A stretch of DNA of 39,441 bases from Chloroflexaceae bacterium (GCA_028282325.1 JANQID010000139.1:1-39441); one strand, 5' to 3'; shown: positions 1 to 9,034, counted from the first letter of the stretch. Program-made: numbers and translations. The notes: generated from the letters alone by a model not told the origin.

Positions 1-1
1 G

Positions 2-181
2 GGGAAGGGTGCTGAGATCTCCGCGCAATCTGCAAGATTGACTGAAGCTGCTCCAGAACAGGCGACGAGTGATTCGCCGCCTGATGCAAGCGCTGAGCCG
101 GAGGCGTCTTCGGAAACTCAACAGTCTCCAACCGACGCGAATACAAATAGTAGTGAAACCACAAAGGAGGACTCCGAATGA
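2..181 (+). CDS. C-terminal tail of an upstream gene (partial)
   Basis: An open frame enters from the left edge and stops with TGA at 179-181. The 59 visible residues are a low-complexity acidic tail rich in Ala, Glu, Ser, Thr, Pro and Gln, ending in TKEDSE. No domain can be recognised, so the function is unknown. The stop overlaps the ATG of the next gene as ATGA, so the two genes are translationally coupled and very likely share an operon. In Bacillus the gene before ytfJ/gerW encodes a DUF2953 protein (YtfI). That is a possible identity here, but nothing visible supports it. Confidence 0.6.
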   Translation, partial: GKGAEISAQSARLTEAAPEQATSDSPPDASAEPEASSETQQSPTDANTNSSETTKEDSE

Positions 182-585
182 AGGAGAATCTCAACATTAT
201 GGTAACGCCAATCGAGCAGATGCTGGAACGCTTGAACGTAAATTCGGTTTTCGGTCAGCCCTCGCGCGAAGGCGATGTGACGGTTATTCCGGTTGCGGAA
301 ATGCGGCTGGGTTTCGGCTACGGCAGCGGTTATGGCCCCAATCGCGAGCCTGGAGCTATGGTCAAGCAGAATGGCCAGAACGGTGCGTCCGATGAAGGCG
401 CCGGCAGTGGCGGCGGCGGCGGCGGCGGCGTTACCCCCCGCGGCTATGTGCAGATCACGCAGCTTGGCGTGAGGTTCGAGCCGATCATCGATCAGACGCG
501 CATCGCATTGGCAAGCTTTGCGCTGGTGGCGTGGGTCGCGTTCTGGATTTCCAAGACGATCCGCGAGGTTGGCCGACGAAAATAG
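178..585 (+). CDS. GerW/YtfJ-family protein with glycine tract and C-terminal membrane helix
   Basis: This 135-residue protein starts at ATG 178, about 8 nt after a strong AGGAGG. The N-terminal part has the GerW/YtfJ pattern: an amphipathic PIEQMLERLNVNSVFG segment, then TVIPVAEMRLGFGYGSGYG, a glycine-rich linker (about residues 73-86, with a run of nine Gly) and a VTPRGYVQIT beta segment. Residues ~108-126 form a hydrophobic helix (ALASFALVAWVAFWI), so the protein is probably membrane-anchored at its C terminus. In Bacillus this family is linked to spore germination. Here the organism is probably not a spore former, so the role is unknown. The gene is coupled to the upstream gene by an ATGA overlap. 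Confidence 0.8.
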   Translation: MKENLNIMVTPIEQMLERLNVNSVFGQPSREGDVTVIPVAEMRLGFGYGSGYGPNREPGAMVKQNGQNGASDEGAGSGGGGGGGVTPRGYVQITQLGVRFEPIIDQTRIALASFALVAWVAFWISKTIREVGRRK

Positions 586-722
586 CCTTCGCCGCTGTGA
601 GCGGTCTGGTTATCTGATCACGATGGCTGTGCGGCGGCGCTTCCGGCGCTCTTCACCAGGGAGATTGCCGGGAGCGCCTGAAGTGTTTCCTGAAACATAT
701 TGCGACAAGGAGGTCATAACAT

Positions 723-2705
723 ATGGCGGACGCTGCCGAGGGAAAGCTGCTGTGGGAACCAACCAAGGAGTTTCAGACCCAGAGCAATATGTATGCCTAT
801 ATGCGCTGGCTGGCCGAGCGCAAAGGCCTGCAATTTGTAACCTATGCCGAGCTCTGGAAGTGGTCGGTTGAGCACAGCGCCGATTTTTGGGCGACTATCT
901 GGGAATTTTACAACGTCAAAGCATCGCGCGATTATACGCAGGCGCTAACCGGTTCGGAAATGCCGGGAATGCGCTGGTTCGAGGGCACCGAGTTGAATTA
1001 TGCGGAACATGTTTTTCGCCATGCCGCGTCTGATCATCCGGCGGTGCTATTCCAGTCTGAACGCCAGCCGCTTGCTGAACTCTCGTGGGGCGAGTTGCGC
1101 CGACAGGTTGCGGCGGTTGCCGCAGCGTTGCGCGCAATGGGCGTCGAGCGCGGCGACCGCGTCGTTTCGTATATGCCCAACATTCCTCAGTCGCTGGTTG
1201 CGTTTCTGGCCGTTGCCAGCATCGGTGCGATCTGGTCCAGTTGCTCGCCCGACTTCGGCAGTCCCAGCGTCATTGATCGCTTTAGCCAGATTGAGCCAAA
1301 AGTGCTGTTTGCCGTCGACGGCTATCAGTATGGCGGCAAGGCCTTCGATCGCCGCGCCGTCGTGGCCGAGTTGCAAGCCGCATTGCCAACCTTGCAGCGT
1401 ACGGTGTTCGTTCCCTACCTTGATCGCGCCGCACAGCCCGATGGCCTGTCCAATGTGATGCTGTGGGACGCGGCCCTGGCTCACACGGGTGAGTTGATGT
1501 TCGCGCAGGTTCCGTTTGACCATCCGCTTTGGGTGCTGTATTCGTCGGGGACGACCGGCCTGCCCAAGCCGATTGTCCAGAGTCAGGGCGGCGTCCTGAT
1601 CGAGCATCTCAAGGCGATTGGATTGCACTTTGACGTCAAGCCGGGCGACCGCTTCTTCTGGTTTACGACCACCGGCTGGATGATGTGGAATATGCTGATC
1701 GGTTCGCTATTGCTGGGCGGGACGGCGCTGATGTATGATGGCAGCCCCGGTTGGCCCGATATGAACCGGCTCTGGCAATTCGCCGAACAAGCCGGGATGG
1801 CCTTCTTCGGAACCAGCGCCGGTTATCTCACCGCTTGTATGAAGGCCGAACTTGAACCGGGAACGACCTTTGATCTCAGCAAGTTGAAAGCGATCGGTTC
1901 AACCGGTTCGCCGCTGCCGCCGGAAGGTTTCGATTGGGTCTATGACCGCGTCAAGCGCGATCTCTGGCTGGTGTCGGTCAGCGGCGGCACGGATGTCTGC
2001 TCCGGCTTTGTGTCGGGCTGCCCGCTGCTGCCGGTCTACTCCGGCGAAATCCAGTGCGTCTGTCTGGGCGTGTATGCACAAGCTTTCGATGTCGATGGCA
2101 ACGCGGTCACGGGAGTGATGGGCGAACTGGTAATCACCGAGCCGATGCCGTCGATGCCGATCTACTTCTGGAATGATCCGAATAACGAACGCTATCGCGC
2201 GAGTTACTTCGAGATGTATCCCGGCAAATGGCGGCATGGCGACTGGGTGGTAATTTCGGATCGCGGCAGCGTGGTGGTTTACGGGCGCTCCGATTCGACG
2301 ATCAACCGTATGGGTGTGCGTATGGGCACCAGCGAGATCTATCGCGTGGTCGAGAGCATCCCTGAAGTGATCGACAGCCTGGTGATCGATCTCGAAGGTT
2401 TGGGTGGCGCAGCCTATATGCCGCTGTTTGTCGCGCTCAAAGACGGCGTGACACTCGATGAAGCGTTGGCAAAGCGAATCAAGACGCTGATTCGCGATGC
2501 GTTGTCGCCGCGCCACGTACCCGATGACATCTTTGTGATCCCCGAAGTGCCGATGACATTGAGCGGTAAAAAGCTTGAAGTGCCGGTGAAGAAGATTCTG
2601 GCGGGTGTGCCGGTTGTGAAGGCGGCCAATCCCGACTCGTTGCGCAACCCGTATATGCTGGATTACTTTGCGGATCTGGCCGGTCAACTGCCGAAGAAGC
2701 AGTGA
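723..2705 (+). CDS. aacS: acetoacetyl-CoA synthetase (acetoacetate--CoA ligase)
   Basis: The 660-residue protein belongs to the ANL adenylate-forming superfamily and activates acetoacetate to acetoacetyl-CoA with ATP and CoA in the cytosol, so ketone bodies or storage-polymer breakdown products can be used. Visible motifs are the P-loop-like YSSGTTGLPKPIVQ (~residues 271-284), TTGWMMWN (~316), the hinge region GDWVVISDRGSVVVYGRSD, and the C-terminal catalytic lysine context SGKKLEVPVKK (~residues 615-625). The N-terminal LWEPTKEF and the segment PMPSMPIYFWNDP separate acetoacetyl-CoA synthetases from acetyl-CoA synthetases, and the length fits the family. The ATG follows AAGGAGGTCATAACAT, a strong ribosome binding site. 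The 137-nt gap after the GerW-like gene makes an independent transcript possible. Confidence 0.93.
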   Translation: MADAAEGKLLWEPTKEFQTQSNMYAYMRWLAERKGLQFVTYAELWKWSVEHSADFWATIWEFYNVKASRDYTQALTGSEMPGMRWFEGTELNYAEHVFRHAASDHPAVLFQSERQPLAELSWGELRRQVAAVAAALRAMGVERGDRVVSYMPNIPQSLVAFLAVASIGAIWSSCSPDFGSPSVIDRFSQIEPKVLFAVDGYQYGGKAFDRRAVVAELQAALPTLQRTVFVPYLDRAAQPDGLSNVMLWDAALAHTGELMFAQVPFDHPLWVLYSSGTTGLPKPIVQSQGGVLIEHLKAIGLHFDVKPGDRFFWFTTTGWMMWNMLIGSLLLGGTALMYDGSPGWPDMNRLWQFAEQAGMAFFGTSAGYLTACMKAELEPGTTFDLSKLKAIGSTGSPLPPEGFDWVYDRVKRDLWLVSVSGGTDVCSGFVSGCPLLPVYSGEIQCVCLGVYAQAFDVDGNAVTGVMGELVITEPMPSMPIYFWNDPNNERYRASYFEMYPGKWRHGDWVVISDRGSVVVYGRSDSTINRMGVRMGTSEIYRVVESIPEVIDSLVIDLEGLGGAAYMPLFVALKDGVTLDEALAKRIKTLIRDALSPRHVPDDIFVIPEVPMTLSGKKLEVPVKKILAGVPVVKAANPDSLRNPYMLDYFADLAGQLPKKQ

Positions 2706-2954
2706 GCAGAGGCGCCGGGGGTCAGCGTGTACACCCATTTCCCTTATCCCGACGATCCGGCGACGCCAGGCAGTTTTGGTATGCGCCAACTCTCGTCATC
2801 GTCGTTGACGGCGTATGCGATCTATCGCTGGCTGATCGATCACCGGGATGATCTGGCGGTTCCGCTGGTCAGCTGTCGATTGTTGCTCTCGCCAGCATCG
2901 ATCGAGAAAACGGTCGAACTCCACCGCTTGATGTCGATGCTAACTAGCGTATGC
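2706..2954. other. intergenic stretch with a weak forward ORF
   Basis: This gap lies between the converging aacS and plsC. A GTG-started frame at 2727 reads about 75 plausible residues (YPDDPATPGSF...YRWLIDHRDDL...) before running antisense through the 3' end of plsC. It has no convincing ribosome binding site and no recognisable family. It may be a gene fragment or chance. No terminator hairpin with a T tract was found here. Confidence 0.3.
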
Positions 2955-3608
2955 TCATTTAACCTGGCTCAGGCGAAGCACCTCATCCCGCAACTGGTTT
3001 GCAACCGTTTGCCAGGTCGCGCGATTTTGCAAATCGGCTTTCAGGTTGCGGAGGGGCGCGCCGAAACGCACCTTCACCGTGCGGGGACGTGGCACAGCAG
3101 CGCCTTTGGGTAAGACGCGGGTGCTGCCCTCGACCCAGGCCGGAATGACAGGAATGTCGGGAAACTCGGCGATCAACCGGCCAACACCGCTGCGAAATGG
3201 CCCGACGCGCCCGTCGCGGCTGCGGGTGCCCTCGGGGTAAAGCACGATGCCATAGCCTTCGCGGAGAGCGCGAACGACATGGCGCAGCGGATTGGTTCGG
3301 CTCCGCATGTTGCGGTTGACCGGAACGACGTTAAAGAGGATTCGGGCAACGAACTGGCGAATACCGCGATCAAAAAAGTAGTCTTGCGCCGCCGCTGCGA
3401 CCACGCTTGATCGTCGTTTGGGCGGCATAGCGGTGAAGAGAACCGCCGTGTCGGCATGGCTCGAATGGTTTGAGATTAAAATGAAAGCGCCTTCCTTTGG
3501 GATATTCTCTACCCCTTCAACGCGAAGACGGCAATAGTAGCGAACGAAGGTTGCAAAAAACGCTGGAGCGATGCGAGCGAATGGATGACGGTTTGTATAC
3601 AGGCTCAT
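2955..3608 (-). CDS. plsC: 1-acyl-sn-glycerol-3-phosphate acyltransferase
   Basis: This LPLAT-family enzyme transfers an acyl chain to lysophosphatidate to make phosphatidate in membrane lipid synthesis. The H-x4-D catalytic motif is seen in NHSSHADTAVL (~residues 46-56), the glycerol-phosphate binding motif in YPEGTRSRDG (~residues 122-131) and the fourth family block in VIPAWVEGS. An ATG lies two codons further upstream (3614), but GGAG is placed six bases before the ATG at 3608, which is the preferred start and gives 217 residues, normal for PlsC. The gene stands alone and converges on aacS. A -10-like TATTAT lies upstream in the reverse direction near 3650. Confidence 0.9.
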   Translation of the reverse strand: MSLYTNRHPFARIAPAFFATFVRYYCRLRVEGVENIPKEGAFILISNHSSHADTAVLFTAMPPKRRSSVVAAAAQDYFFDRGIRQFVARILFNVVPVNRNMRSRTNPLRHVVRALREGYGIVLYPEGTRSRDGRVGPFRSGVGRLIAEFPDIPVIPAWVEGSTRVLPKGAAVPRPRTVKVRFGAPLRNLKADLQNRATWQTVANQLRDEVLRLSQVK

Positions 3609-3716
3609 ATCCATCTCCGTTGACGTACGGTCAGGAAAACCGAACTATAATAGCATATTCTATGCGCGTCTGATTTTTTGATCGGGCAATTGCTGTGGAT
3701 CTCTGGTTAGCAGGTT

Positions 3717-3725
3717 TGGTATGAT
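3717..3725 (+). promoter_or_regulatory. possible extended -10 promoter for the repeat protein
   Basis: TGG followed by TATGAT (3720-3725) matches an extended -10 element 55 nt before the start codon of the following gene. No good -35 hexamer is seen at the normal distance. Confidence 0.35.
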
Positions 3726-3779
3726 GTGTTCGCATACTATGACATTCAACAACCTTGAATGAGGAAGGAGAATATCGCG

Positions 3780-5657
3780 TTGACAGCCATAATGCAAAAG
3801 ACTCCGTGGAAACTCGTCGGCTGGCTGACGCTTATCACCTTGCTGGGAACGATGTTCCTTGCTGTTCGTCCGGTGAGCGCCGCCAGCGGCACGGTTGTGC
3901 CGCCGCAAGGCCAAACTGGTACGCGCTTTCATTTTACCGCTACCGGCTTCGAACCGGGCGAACGGGTAGATTCGTGGGTGACTGCGCCGGATAGTTCGAC
4001 CAGTCCCCGCTACCCTTCAGTATACGCCGACAGCGCCGGTATGGCGATCTGGTCTTGGGATGCTCCCGCCGGCGTCTTGCTGGGCCAGTGGACGATGGCC
4101 GCGCGGGGTATTCGTTCGGATGTTCGCGTATCCATTCCCTTTGAGATTGTCGCCTCCGATCCGTTGAACGTCCCCGCCAACGTCAATCCGACGAGCGGCG
4201 CGCCCGGCGCGACGTTTACGTTTACTGCGTCGGGTTTCAAGCCCGACGAGCGGGTGGCGCCCTGGCTTATTCAACCTGATGGCGAGAGCCGCGAGTTGGT
4301 AGAAGGTGAATTGACCTGGACCTTTGCCGATGAGAATGGCGATTTCACCTGGGTCTGGAACTCTCCGTCCGACGCGCCGGGCGGAAATTGGAAATCGGTC
4401 GCGCGCGGCATCGAAAGCGGGCTGGAAATTGTGATCGAGTTTACCGTTGCGGCGCCGCCCGCCGCGCCGCCCGAACGGAGCGTCTGGCCGGCGAGTGGCG
4501 GAGCGGGTACGACGTTCGCATTCACGGCGGCCGGTTTCGACCCCGGCGAGCAGGTCGGCACGTGGTTAAATGATCCGAACGGCAATCGTCTTGACGCTAC
4601 GCCCTGGCTGATTGCCGACGATAAAGGGAGCGTCGCCTGGAATTGGACCGTTCCCGAAAATGTTCTTGGCGGCGTCTGGCAATCGGTCGCCAAGGGCCTC
4701 AATAGCCGAGTTGAAGTCATCATCACGTTTGAGGTGATCGGCCCCAACGCGATTCCGACCTCGCCGCCGCCATCAAACAGCGTCAATCCGACGAGCGGTG
4801 CGCCCGGCGCGACGTTCTCATTCGCCGCCGAGGGGTTCAAACCGGGCGAAGATGTGTTCTACTGGCCGCTGACGCCGGAGGGCGTTCCAGTTGCCGATAA
4901 GTTCACCGAATTCACCGTTACGGCGAGCCCCGAAGGCCGGGCCGAGTGGAGTTGGACGGCTCCCGCCGATGCGATGTTTGGGCAGTGGACGATGGCGGCG
5001 CGCGGTGAGACCACTCGTTTTGAAGTCCAGATTACGTTTACCATTACCGCCCCCGGCCCGGAAGACCCCTTCATTGGCGTGGTTCCCGATGTGGGTGATC
5101 CGGGAACGACATTCACCTTCCTGGCCAGGGAATTTAATCCTGAGGAGCCGGTTGATGTCTGGACCGACGGCCCCAACGGCGAGATTATCGCGCTCACCCG
5201 CACCGACGAGTTGAAAGCCGATCGGTTTGGCAGTGCGCGCTGGACCTGGGTTGTGCCGGACGATGCCGCCGCCGGTACGTGGCGCATTGTAGCCAGGGGA
5301 CGCGACAGCGGCGAGACTCGATTCGTTGACCTGCGCGTTGTCCGTGATGCGCCGCTCCTTGAAGCGGCCCCGCTCTATACCATCAGCCCGGCGAGCGGCG
5401 CGCCTGGCACGACGTTCACCTTTACCGCCGGCGGTTTCAAGGTGGACGAGTTTGTCGGCTACTGGCTGAATGCGCCGGATCGGAGCGTTGTGCGGGTTGA
5501 TCAGGAAATCCGTGCTGATAGTAACGGTCAGGTTACCTGGACATGGACCGCGCCTCTCGATGCCCAGCGCGGAGGTTGGCAAATGGTGGTGCGTAGTTCG
5601 CAGAATGACGACGTGATTAACGACGTTCAATACATTATCGATTTCCGCATCGAATAA
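3780..5657 (+). CDS. exported protein of six ~100-residue beta-type repeats
   Basis: The protein has an N-terminal signal or anchor (basic QKTPWK, hydrophobic LVGWLTLITLLGTMFLAV, then VSAAS as a probable signal peptidase site) followed only by six tandem repeats. Each repeat opens with a block like NPTSGAPGATFTFTASGFKPDE, has a W-L-x-P-D/N-G stretch in the middle, and closes with WTAPADAxxGxWxMVARG. The pattern fits Ig-like or IPT-like beta sandwiches of cell-surface proteins, but no named domain can be assigned. An ATG lies at 3759, but AAGGAG (3765-3770) sits nine bases before the in-frame TTG at 3780, giving 625 residues. There is no LPxTG or C-terminal anchor, so it is secreted or held by its N-terminal helix. 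A strong terminator follows, making the gene monocistronic. A role in envelope or adhesion is a guess. Confidence 0.8.
   Translation: MTAIMQKTPWKLVGWLTLITLLGTMFLAVRPVSAASGTVVPPQGQTGTRFHFTATGFEPGERVDSWVTAPDSSTSPRYPSVYADSAGMAIWSWDAPAGVLLGQWTMAARGIRSDVRVSIPFEIVASDPLNVPANVNPTSGAPGATFTFTASGFKPDERVAPWLIQPDGESRELVEGELTWTFADENGDFTWVWNSPSDAPGGNWKSVARGIESGLEIVIEFTVAAPPAAPPERSVWPASGGAGTTFAFTAAGFDPGEQVGTWLNDPNGNRLDATPWLIADDKGSVAWNWTVPENVLGGVWQSVAKGLNSRVEVIITFEVIGPNAIPTSPPPSNSVNPTSGAPGATFSFAAEGFKPGEDVFYWPLTPEGVPVADKFTEFTVTASPEGRAEWSWTAPADAMFGQWTMAARGETTRFEVQITFTITAPGPEDPFIGVVPDVGDPGTTFTFLAREFNPEEPVDVWTDGPNGEIIALTRTDELKADRFGSARWTWVVPDDAAAGTWRIVARGRDSGETRFVDLRVVRDAPLLEAAPLYTISPASGAPGTTFTFTAGGFKVDEFVGYWLNAPDRSVVRVDQEIRADSNGQVTWTWTAPLDAQRGGWQMVVRSSQNDDVINDVQYIIDFRIE
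3894..5655 (+). repeat. six in-phase intragenic tandem repeats of 288-303 bp
   Basis: The repeat-opening codon falls at 3894, 4182, 4482, 4782, 5079 and 5382, giving unit lengths of 288, 300, 300, 297 and 303 bp. At DNA level the 36-bp blocks starting at 4181 and 4781 differ at one position, and the block at 5381 is close to both, so the repeats arose by duplication and have exchanged sequence. Confidence 0.85.
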
Positions 5658-5719
5658 GCGCATAGGCCAGAAAAGCGGTATCTGCGGCGTAATCTTTATA
5701 TCCGACAGCGGTTGATTAT

Positions 5720-5776
5720 GCCGGGGATGGAGCGCAGGAATGATGAATCTTCCGCTCCATCCCCGGCGCTTTTTTA
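5720..5776 (+). terminator. rho-independent terminator
   Basis: A perfect 15-bp stem (GCCGGGGATGGAGCG, 5720-5734, with CGCTCCATCCCCGGC, 5753-5767) encloses an 18-nt loop and is followed directly by GCTTTTTTAT. It ends the transcript of the repeat protein. Confidence 0.93.
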
Positions 5777-5819
5777 TGCGATTGTCATTCCGCTTCGCCG
5801 TCAATTTGCTAGCATGCGC

Positions 5820-5825
5820 TATAAT
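5820..5825 (+). promoter_or_regulatory. possible -10 element for sbcC
   Basis: A consensus TATAAT lies 60 nt before the sbcC start, just after the upstream terminator. No clear -35 hexamer is visible 16-18 nt upstream. Confidence 0.4.
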
Positions 5826-5884
5826 GGCGTGCGTGGCGTGAGCGGCTTGAGCCGCTATGTTTGCCGATCACCATTCCCAAAACT

Positions 5885-8800
5885 ATGATTCCCCAAGAAC
5901 TTATTCTGCGCAATTTTATGTGCTATCGCGAGGATCTGCCTCCGCTTAAGCTGGACGGACTGCACGTCGCCTGTCTCTCCGGCGAGAACGGCGCGGGCAA
6001 GTCGGCGCTGCTTGAGGCGATCATCTGGGCGCTGTGGGGCAAGGCGCGCCTGAAAGACGATGACCTGATCACGCTGGGCGAGACGGAGATGCAGGTCGAG
6101 ATGATTTTTCAGCTTAATGGCCAGTGCTACCGCGTGATTCGCCGCCGTCAGCGCGCCAGGAGCGGCTCGCGCAGCAGCGGCAAGAGCTCGCTTGACTTGC
6201 AAGTGCGGAACGAGGACAACTGGCGCTCGCTTGGCGAGAGCACCTTGGCCGAGACGGAGCGTGTGATCGAGCAACTACTGCGTATGCGCTATGAGACGTT
6301 CATCAACGCCTCGTTTCTGTTGCAGGGCCGCGCCGACGAATTTACGCGCAAGACGGCCGGCGAGCGCAAGCAAGTGCTGGCCGATATTCTCGATCTGCAA
6401 GAGTATGCGCTGCTCGAAGAGCGCGCTCGGCAGCGCGCGAAGCGGCTCGATGGCGAGATCAAAGGCATCGACGGATTGATCGCCCATTTGCAGCAACAGG
6501 CCGATCAACTGGAAATCTACGAGCAGTTTGTGCGCGATAGCGAGGAGCGCGTCGCTGCATTATCCGAGAAGTTGTCCAACGCCGAGGTTGAACAGCGCGA
6601 GACCGACGACCGAGTGCGCGATCTGGAGACCAAAGCCGATCAGCACAAGGCATTGCGCCGGCAACTGGCGACGCTTCACGACCGACGCCGCGAGCAAGAA
6701 CAGGAGATTGCCGCGCTCCAGGCGCGCATCGGGGAGTCTGAAGCGCTCCTTCAGCGTAGCGACGCGATCGCGGAAGGTATGCAAGTATTGCGGGCTGCAC
6801 GCGCCGAGCAAGAGCGATTGGAGGGTCTGCGCCCGCGTTATGAGGAACTGCGCGAGCAACGCGCCCAGTTGCAAGATGTGCTGCGGGAGGAGTTGCGCCG
6901 ACTTCGCAGCGATCGCGATCGCTGGTTGAACGAGCAGCAACGCCTGACGGCGCAGGTTGAGCGCCGTCCGCAGGTTGAGGGCGAGCAGACCGCGCTTGAG
7001 CGCCGGATGGAGGCGCTCACGGCGTTGCATAACGAGGCGCGCACCCTCCGCGAACGGATCGCCGGGCTTGATGAACGCATTAGTCGCATCCAGGGCCTGT
7101 TGTTGCAACGAAGCGAGCTGAACAACACGATTGAGCGACAGCGGAGCAGCCTGGCAGCCGTTCGAGACGAGCAGCAGCGCGGTGTCAAGCGGTTGGAACG
7201 CCAGCTTCGTGATGAGCCGCGCTGGCGGGCCGATCTGGAGGCGGCGCTGGCTCAACAGCAAGCGGTTGAAGAACAGTCCGTCCGCCTGGAAGCGCTGCGT
7301 GAGCGCGAGCGCGCCGCGACAACGCGCATTGGCGAGCTGCGTGCGTTGCGGGCGCAAGAGCAACGCCAGATCGAGCAAATCGAGCGCGACCGCGCGCGCC
7401 TGGCCAAGTCGCCGGAGACGACCTGCCCATTGTGTCACAGCGACCTGGGTCACGATGGCATTGCGCACGTGCTGGCGCATTACGACTCGGACAGCGCGGA
7501 TCTCAGCGCGCGTCAGCAGAGCTATGATCGCGAGATCCGCGATCTTGGCGCAACACTCGACGCCATCAACGACCAGATGCGCGATGTCGGGGCGCAGCTT
7601 GATCAGGCGCGTCAACAGGCGGCTCGTGTTGAGATGCTGCGCCAGCAGCTTGCACAGGCTGACGAGTGGCGTCGTGAATTGGAGCAGGCCCGGATCCGGC
7701 GAGACAGCGCAGTTCGCCAACTCGACGCCCAGGATTTCGCCCCCGACGAACGCGCTGCGCTGCGCAAGCTTGACGCCGATCTGGCCGATCTTGGTCTGTC
7801 CGCGCCGGGCGATACGCAGCAAGCTTCAGGCGTCGAAGCCCTTGACCTTGAACGAACCGAATGCAAGCGGCAGTTGGCCAGCCACGAGCGTCAGCTTGAA
7901 GAACGCGCCGGGCTTGAAGCGCAGGTCGCCAGACTCCAACACGAGCTTGAAGAAATAACCCGCGCTGCTGCCGAACTGCCGGCGACCAATCGGCAACTTG
8001 CCGCGTTGGACGATCAAATAGAGCGCGGCGACTTCGCCCACGAAACGCGCGTAGCGGGGCGTGCGATCGATGCCGATCTGGCGGCTCTGGGCTATAGCGT
8101 TGAAGTGCACAACGCAGCCAGCGAAGAGGTGCGAAGGCTGGCGCACTGGATTGACGAAGAACGTCGCTTGAACGAAGCTCGTATTCGCCTGGAAGGTGAT
8201 CAACAGCTTCTCCGGCAGGCGAATGAGATTCGCGATCAGCGCAACGCCGAGATCGAAAGCATAACCGGCGAGAGTGCGGTGCTTGAGCAGGCGTTGCAGG
8301 CTCTGCCGAAGGAGCGCCAGCGCGCCCAGGCGTGCGCCCAGGTCGTCGCCGAACAACGGCGCGAGTTGGATGCCGCGACGCGCGACCGCGAGTACAAACG
8401 CAGCTTGCGCGACAATGCCCGGCAATCCGCCGAACAACTGGTTCAGGAACAAGAACGTCGCGCTGCGCTGGTCGAACGTCTGGGGGTGTTTCAGGAGCTG
8501 ACCGAGGCGTTCGGCAAAAAAGGCGTGCAGGCGATGCTGATAGAGATGGCCATACCGCAGATCGAAGATGAAGCCAATCGCTTGCTCGCACGGATGACCA
8601 GCAACCAGATGCATGTCGCGTTTGAAATGCAACGCGCGACGAAACGCGGTGATACGGTCGAGACCCTGGAGATCAACATTGCCGATGCGCTGGGCACGCG
8701 CATCTACGACGCCTTCAGCGGCGGCGAGGCGATGCGGGTCAACTTCGCAATTCGGATCGCCCTCTCGCGATTGCTGGCTCGTCGCGCCGGCGCCAGCCTG

Positions 8801-8998
8801 GAGACGCTGGTGATCGACGAGGGCTTTGGCGCGCTCGATGCCGATGGGCGCGAGCGATTCATCGAAGCAATCACCAGTGTGCAACAGGATTTTCGCCGGA
8901 TTCTCGTGATTACGCACATTGATGAACTGAAAGAGCGTTTCCCAATTCAGATTGAAGTCATAAAGACCGATCAAGGCAGTCGCTGGGTTATGCGCTGA
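5885..8998 (+). CDS. sbcC: SbcC/Rad50-type AAA-like ATPase
   Basis: This SMC-like ATPase of the SbcC/Rad50 family works with the nuclease SbcD/Mre11 on DNA ends and hairpins in repair. From the N terminus: Walker A GENGAGKS (residues 33-40), a Q-loop region, a long Glu/Arg/Gln-rich coiled coil, a zinc hook CPLC (514-517) at the middle, the returning coil, the ABC signature FSGGE (~943), Walker B LVIDEG with the D-loop ALDADG (~974-984), and a switch histidine in VITHID. The ATG at 5885 gives the usual N terminus (MIPQELILRNF, 1037 residues). An in-frame TTG at 5861 would add eight residues; neither has a clear Shine-Dalgarno sequence. No sbcD gene is adjacent, which is unusual because the pair is commonly an operon. 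Confidence 0.92.
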   Translation: MIPQELILRNFMCYREDLPPLKLDGLHVACLSGENGAGKSALLEAIIWALWGKARLKDDDLITLGETEMQVEMIFQLNGQCYRVIRRRQRARSGSRSSGKSSLDLQVRNEDNWRSLGESTLAETERVIEQLLRMRYETFINASFLLQGRADEFTRKTAGERKQVLADILDLQEYALLEERARQRAKRLDGEIKGIDGLIAHLQQQADQLEIYEQFVRDSEERVAALSEKLSNAEVEQRETDDRVRDLETKADQHKALRRQLATLHDRRREQEQEIAALQARIGESEALLQRSDAIAEGMQVLRAARAEQERLEGLRPRYEELREQRAQLQDVLREELRRLRSDRDRWLNEQQRLTAQVERRPQVEGEQTALERRMEALTALHNEARTLRERIAGLDERISRIQGLLLQRSELNNTIERQRSSLAAVRDEQQRGVKRLERQLRDEPRWRADLEAALAQQQAVEEQSVRLEALRERERAATTRIGELRALRAQEQRQIEQIERDRARLAKSPETTCPLCHSDLGHDGIAHVLAHYDSDSADLSARQQSYDREIRDLGATLDAINDQMRDVGAQLDQARQQAARVEMLRQQLAQADEWRRELEQARIRRDSAVRQLDAQDFAPDERAALRKLDADLADLGLSAPGDTQQASGVEALDLERTECKRQLASHERQLEERAGLEAQVARLQHELEEITRAAAELPATNRQLAALDDQIERGDFAHETRVAGRAIDADLAALGYSVEVHNAASEEVRRLAHWIDEERRLNEARIRLEGDQQLLRQANEIRDQRNAEIESITGESAVLEQALQALPKERQRAQACAQVVAEQRRELDAATRDREYKRSLRDNARQSAEQLVQEQERRAALVERLGVFQELTEAFGKKGVQAMLIEMAIPQIEDEANRLLARMTSNQMHVAFEMQRATKRGDTVETLEINIADALGTRIYDAFSGGEAMRVNFAIRIALSRLLARRAGASLETLVIDEGFGALDADGRERFIEAITSVQQDFRRILVITHIDELKERFPIQIEVIKTDQGSRWVMR

Positions 8999-9034
8999 AC
9001 AAATGCCCCCAATTTGTTAAGAGGACGACTGCAG

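Noticed and set aside
2727-3113. Forward 128-codon ORF between aacS and plsC
   Set aside because: Its second half is antisense to plsC and it has no clear ribosome binding site or family; kept only as a note on the gap.
4818-5804. Reverse 328-codon ORF opposite the repeat protein
   Set aside because: It mirrors the forward repeats, crosses the terminator hairpin and has no recognisable motif.
6560-7822. Long reverse ORF opposite sbcC
   Set aside because: It is a shadow of the GC-skewed coiled-coil coding sequence; Leu/Arg-rich with no domain, while the forward frame is a complete SbcC.
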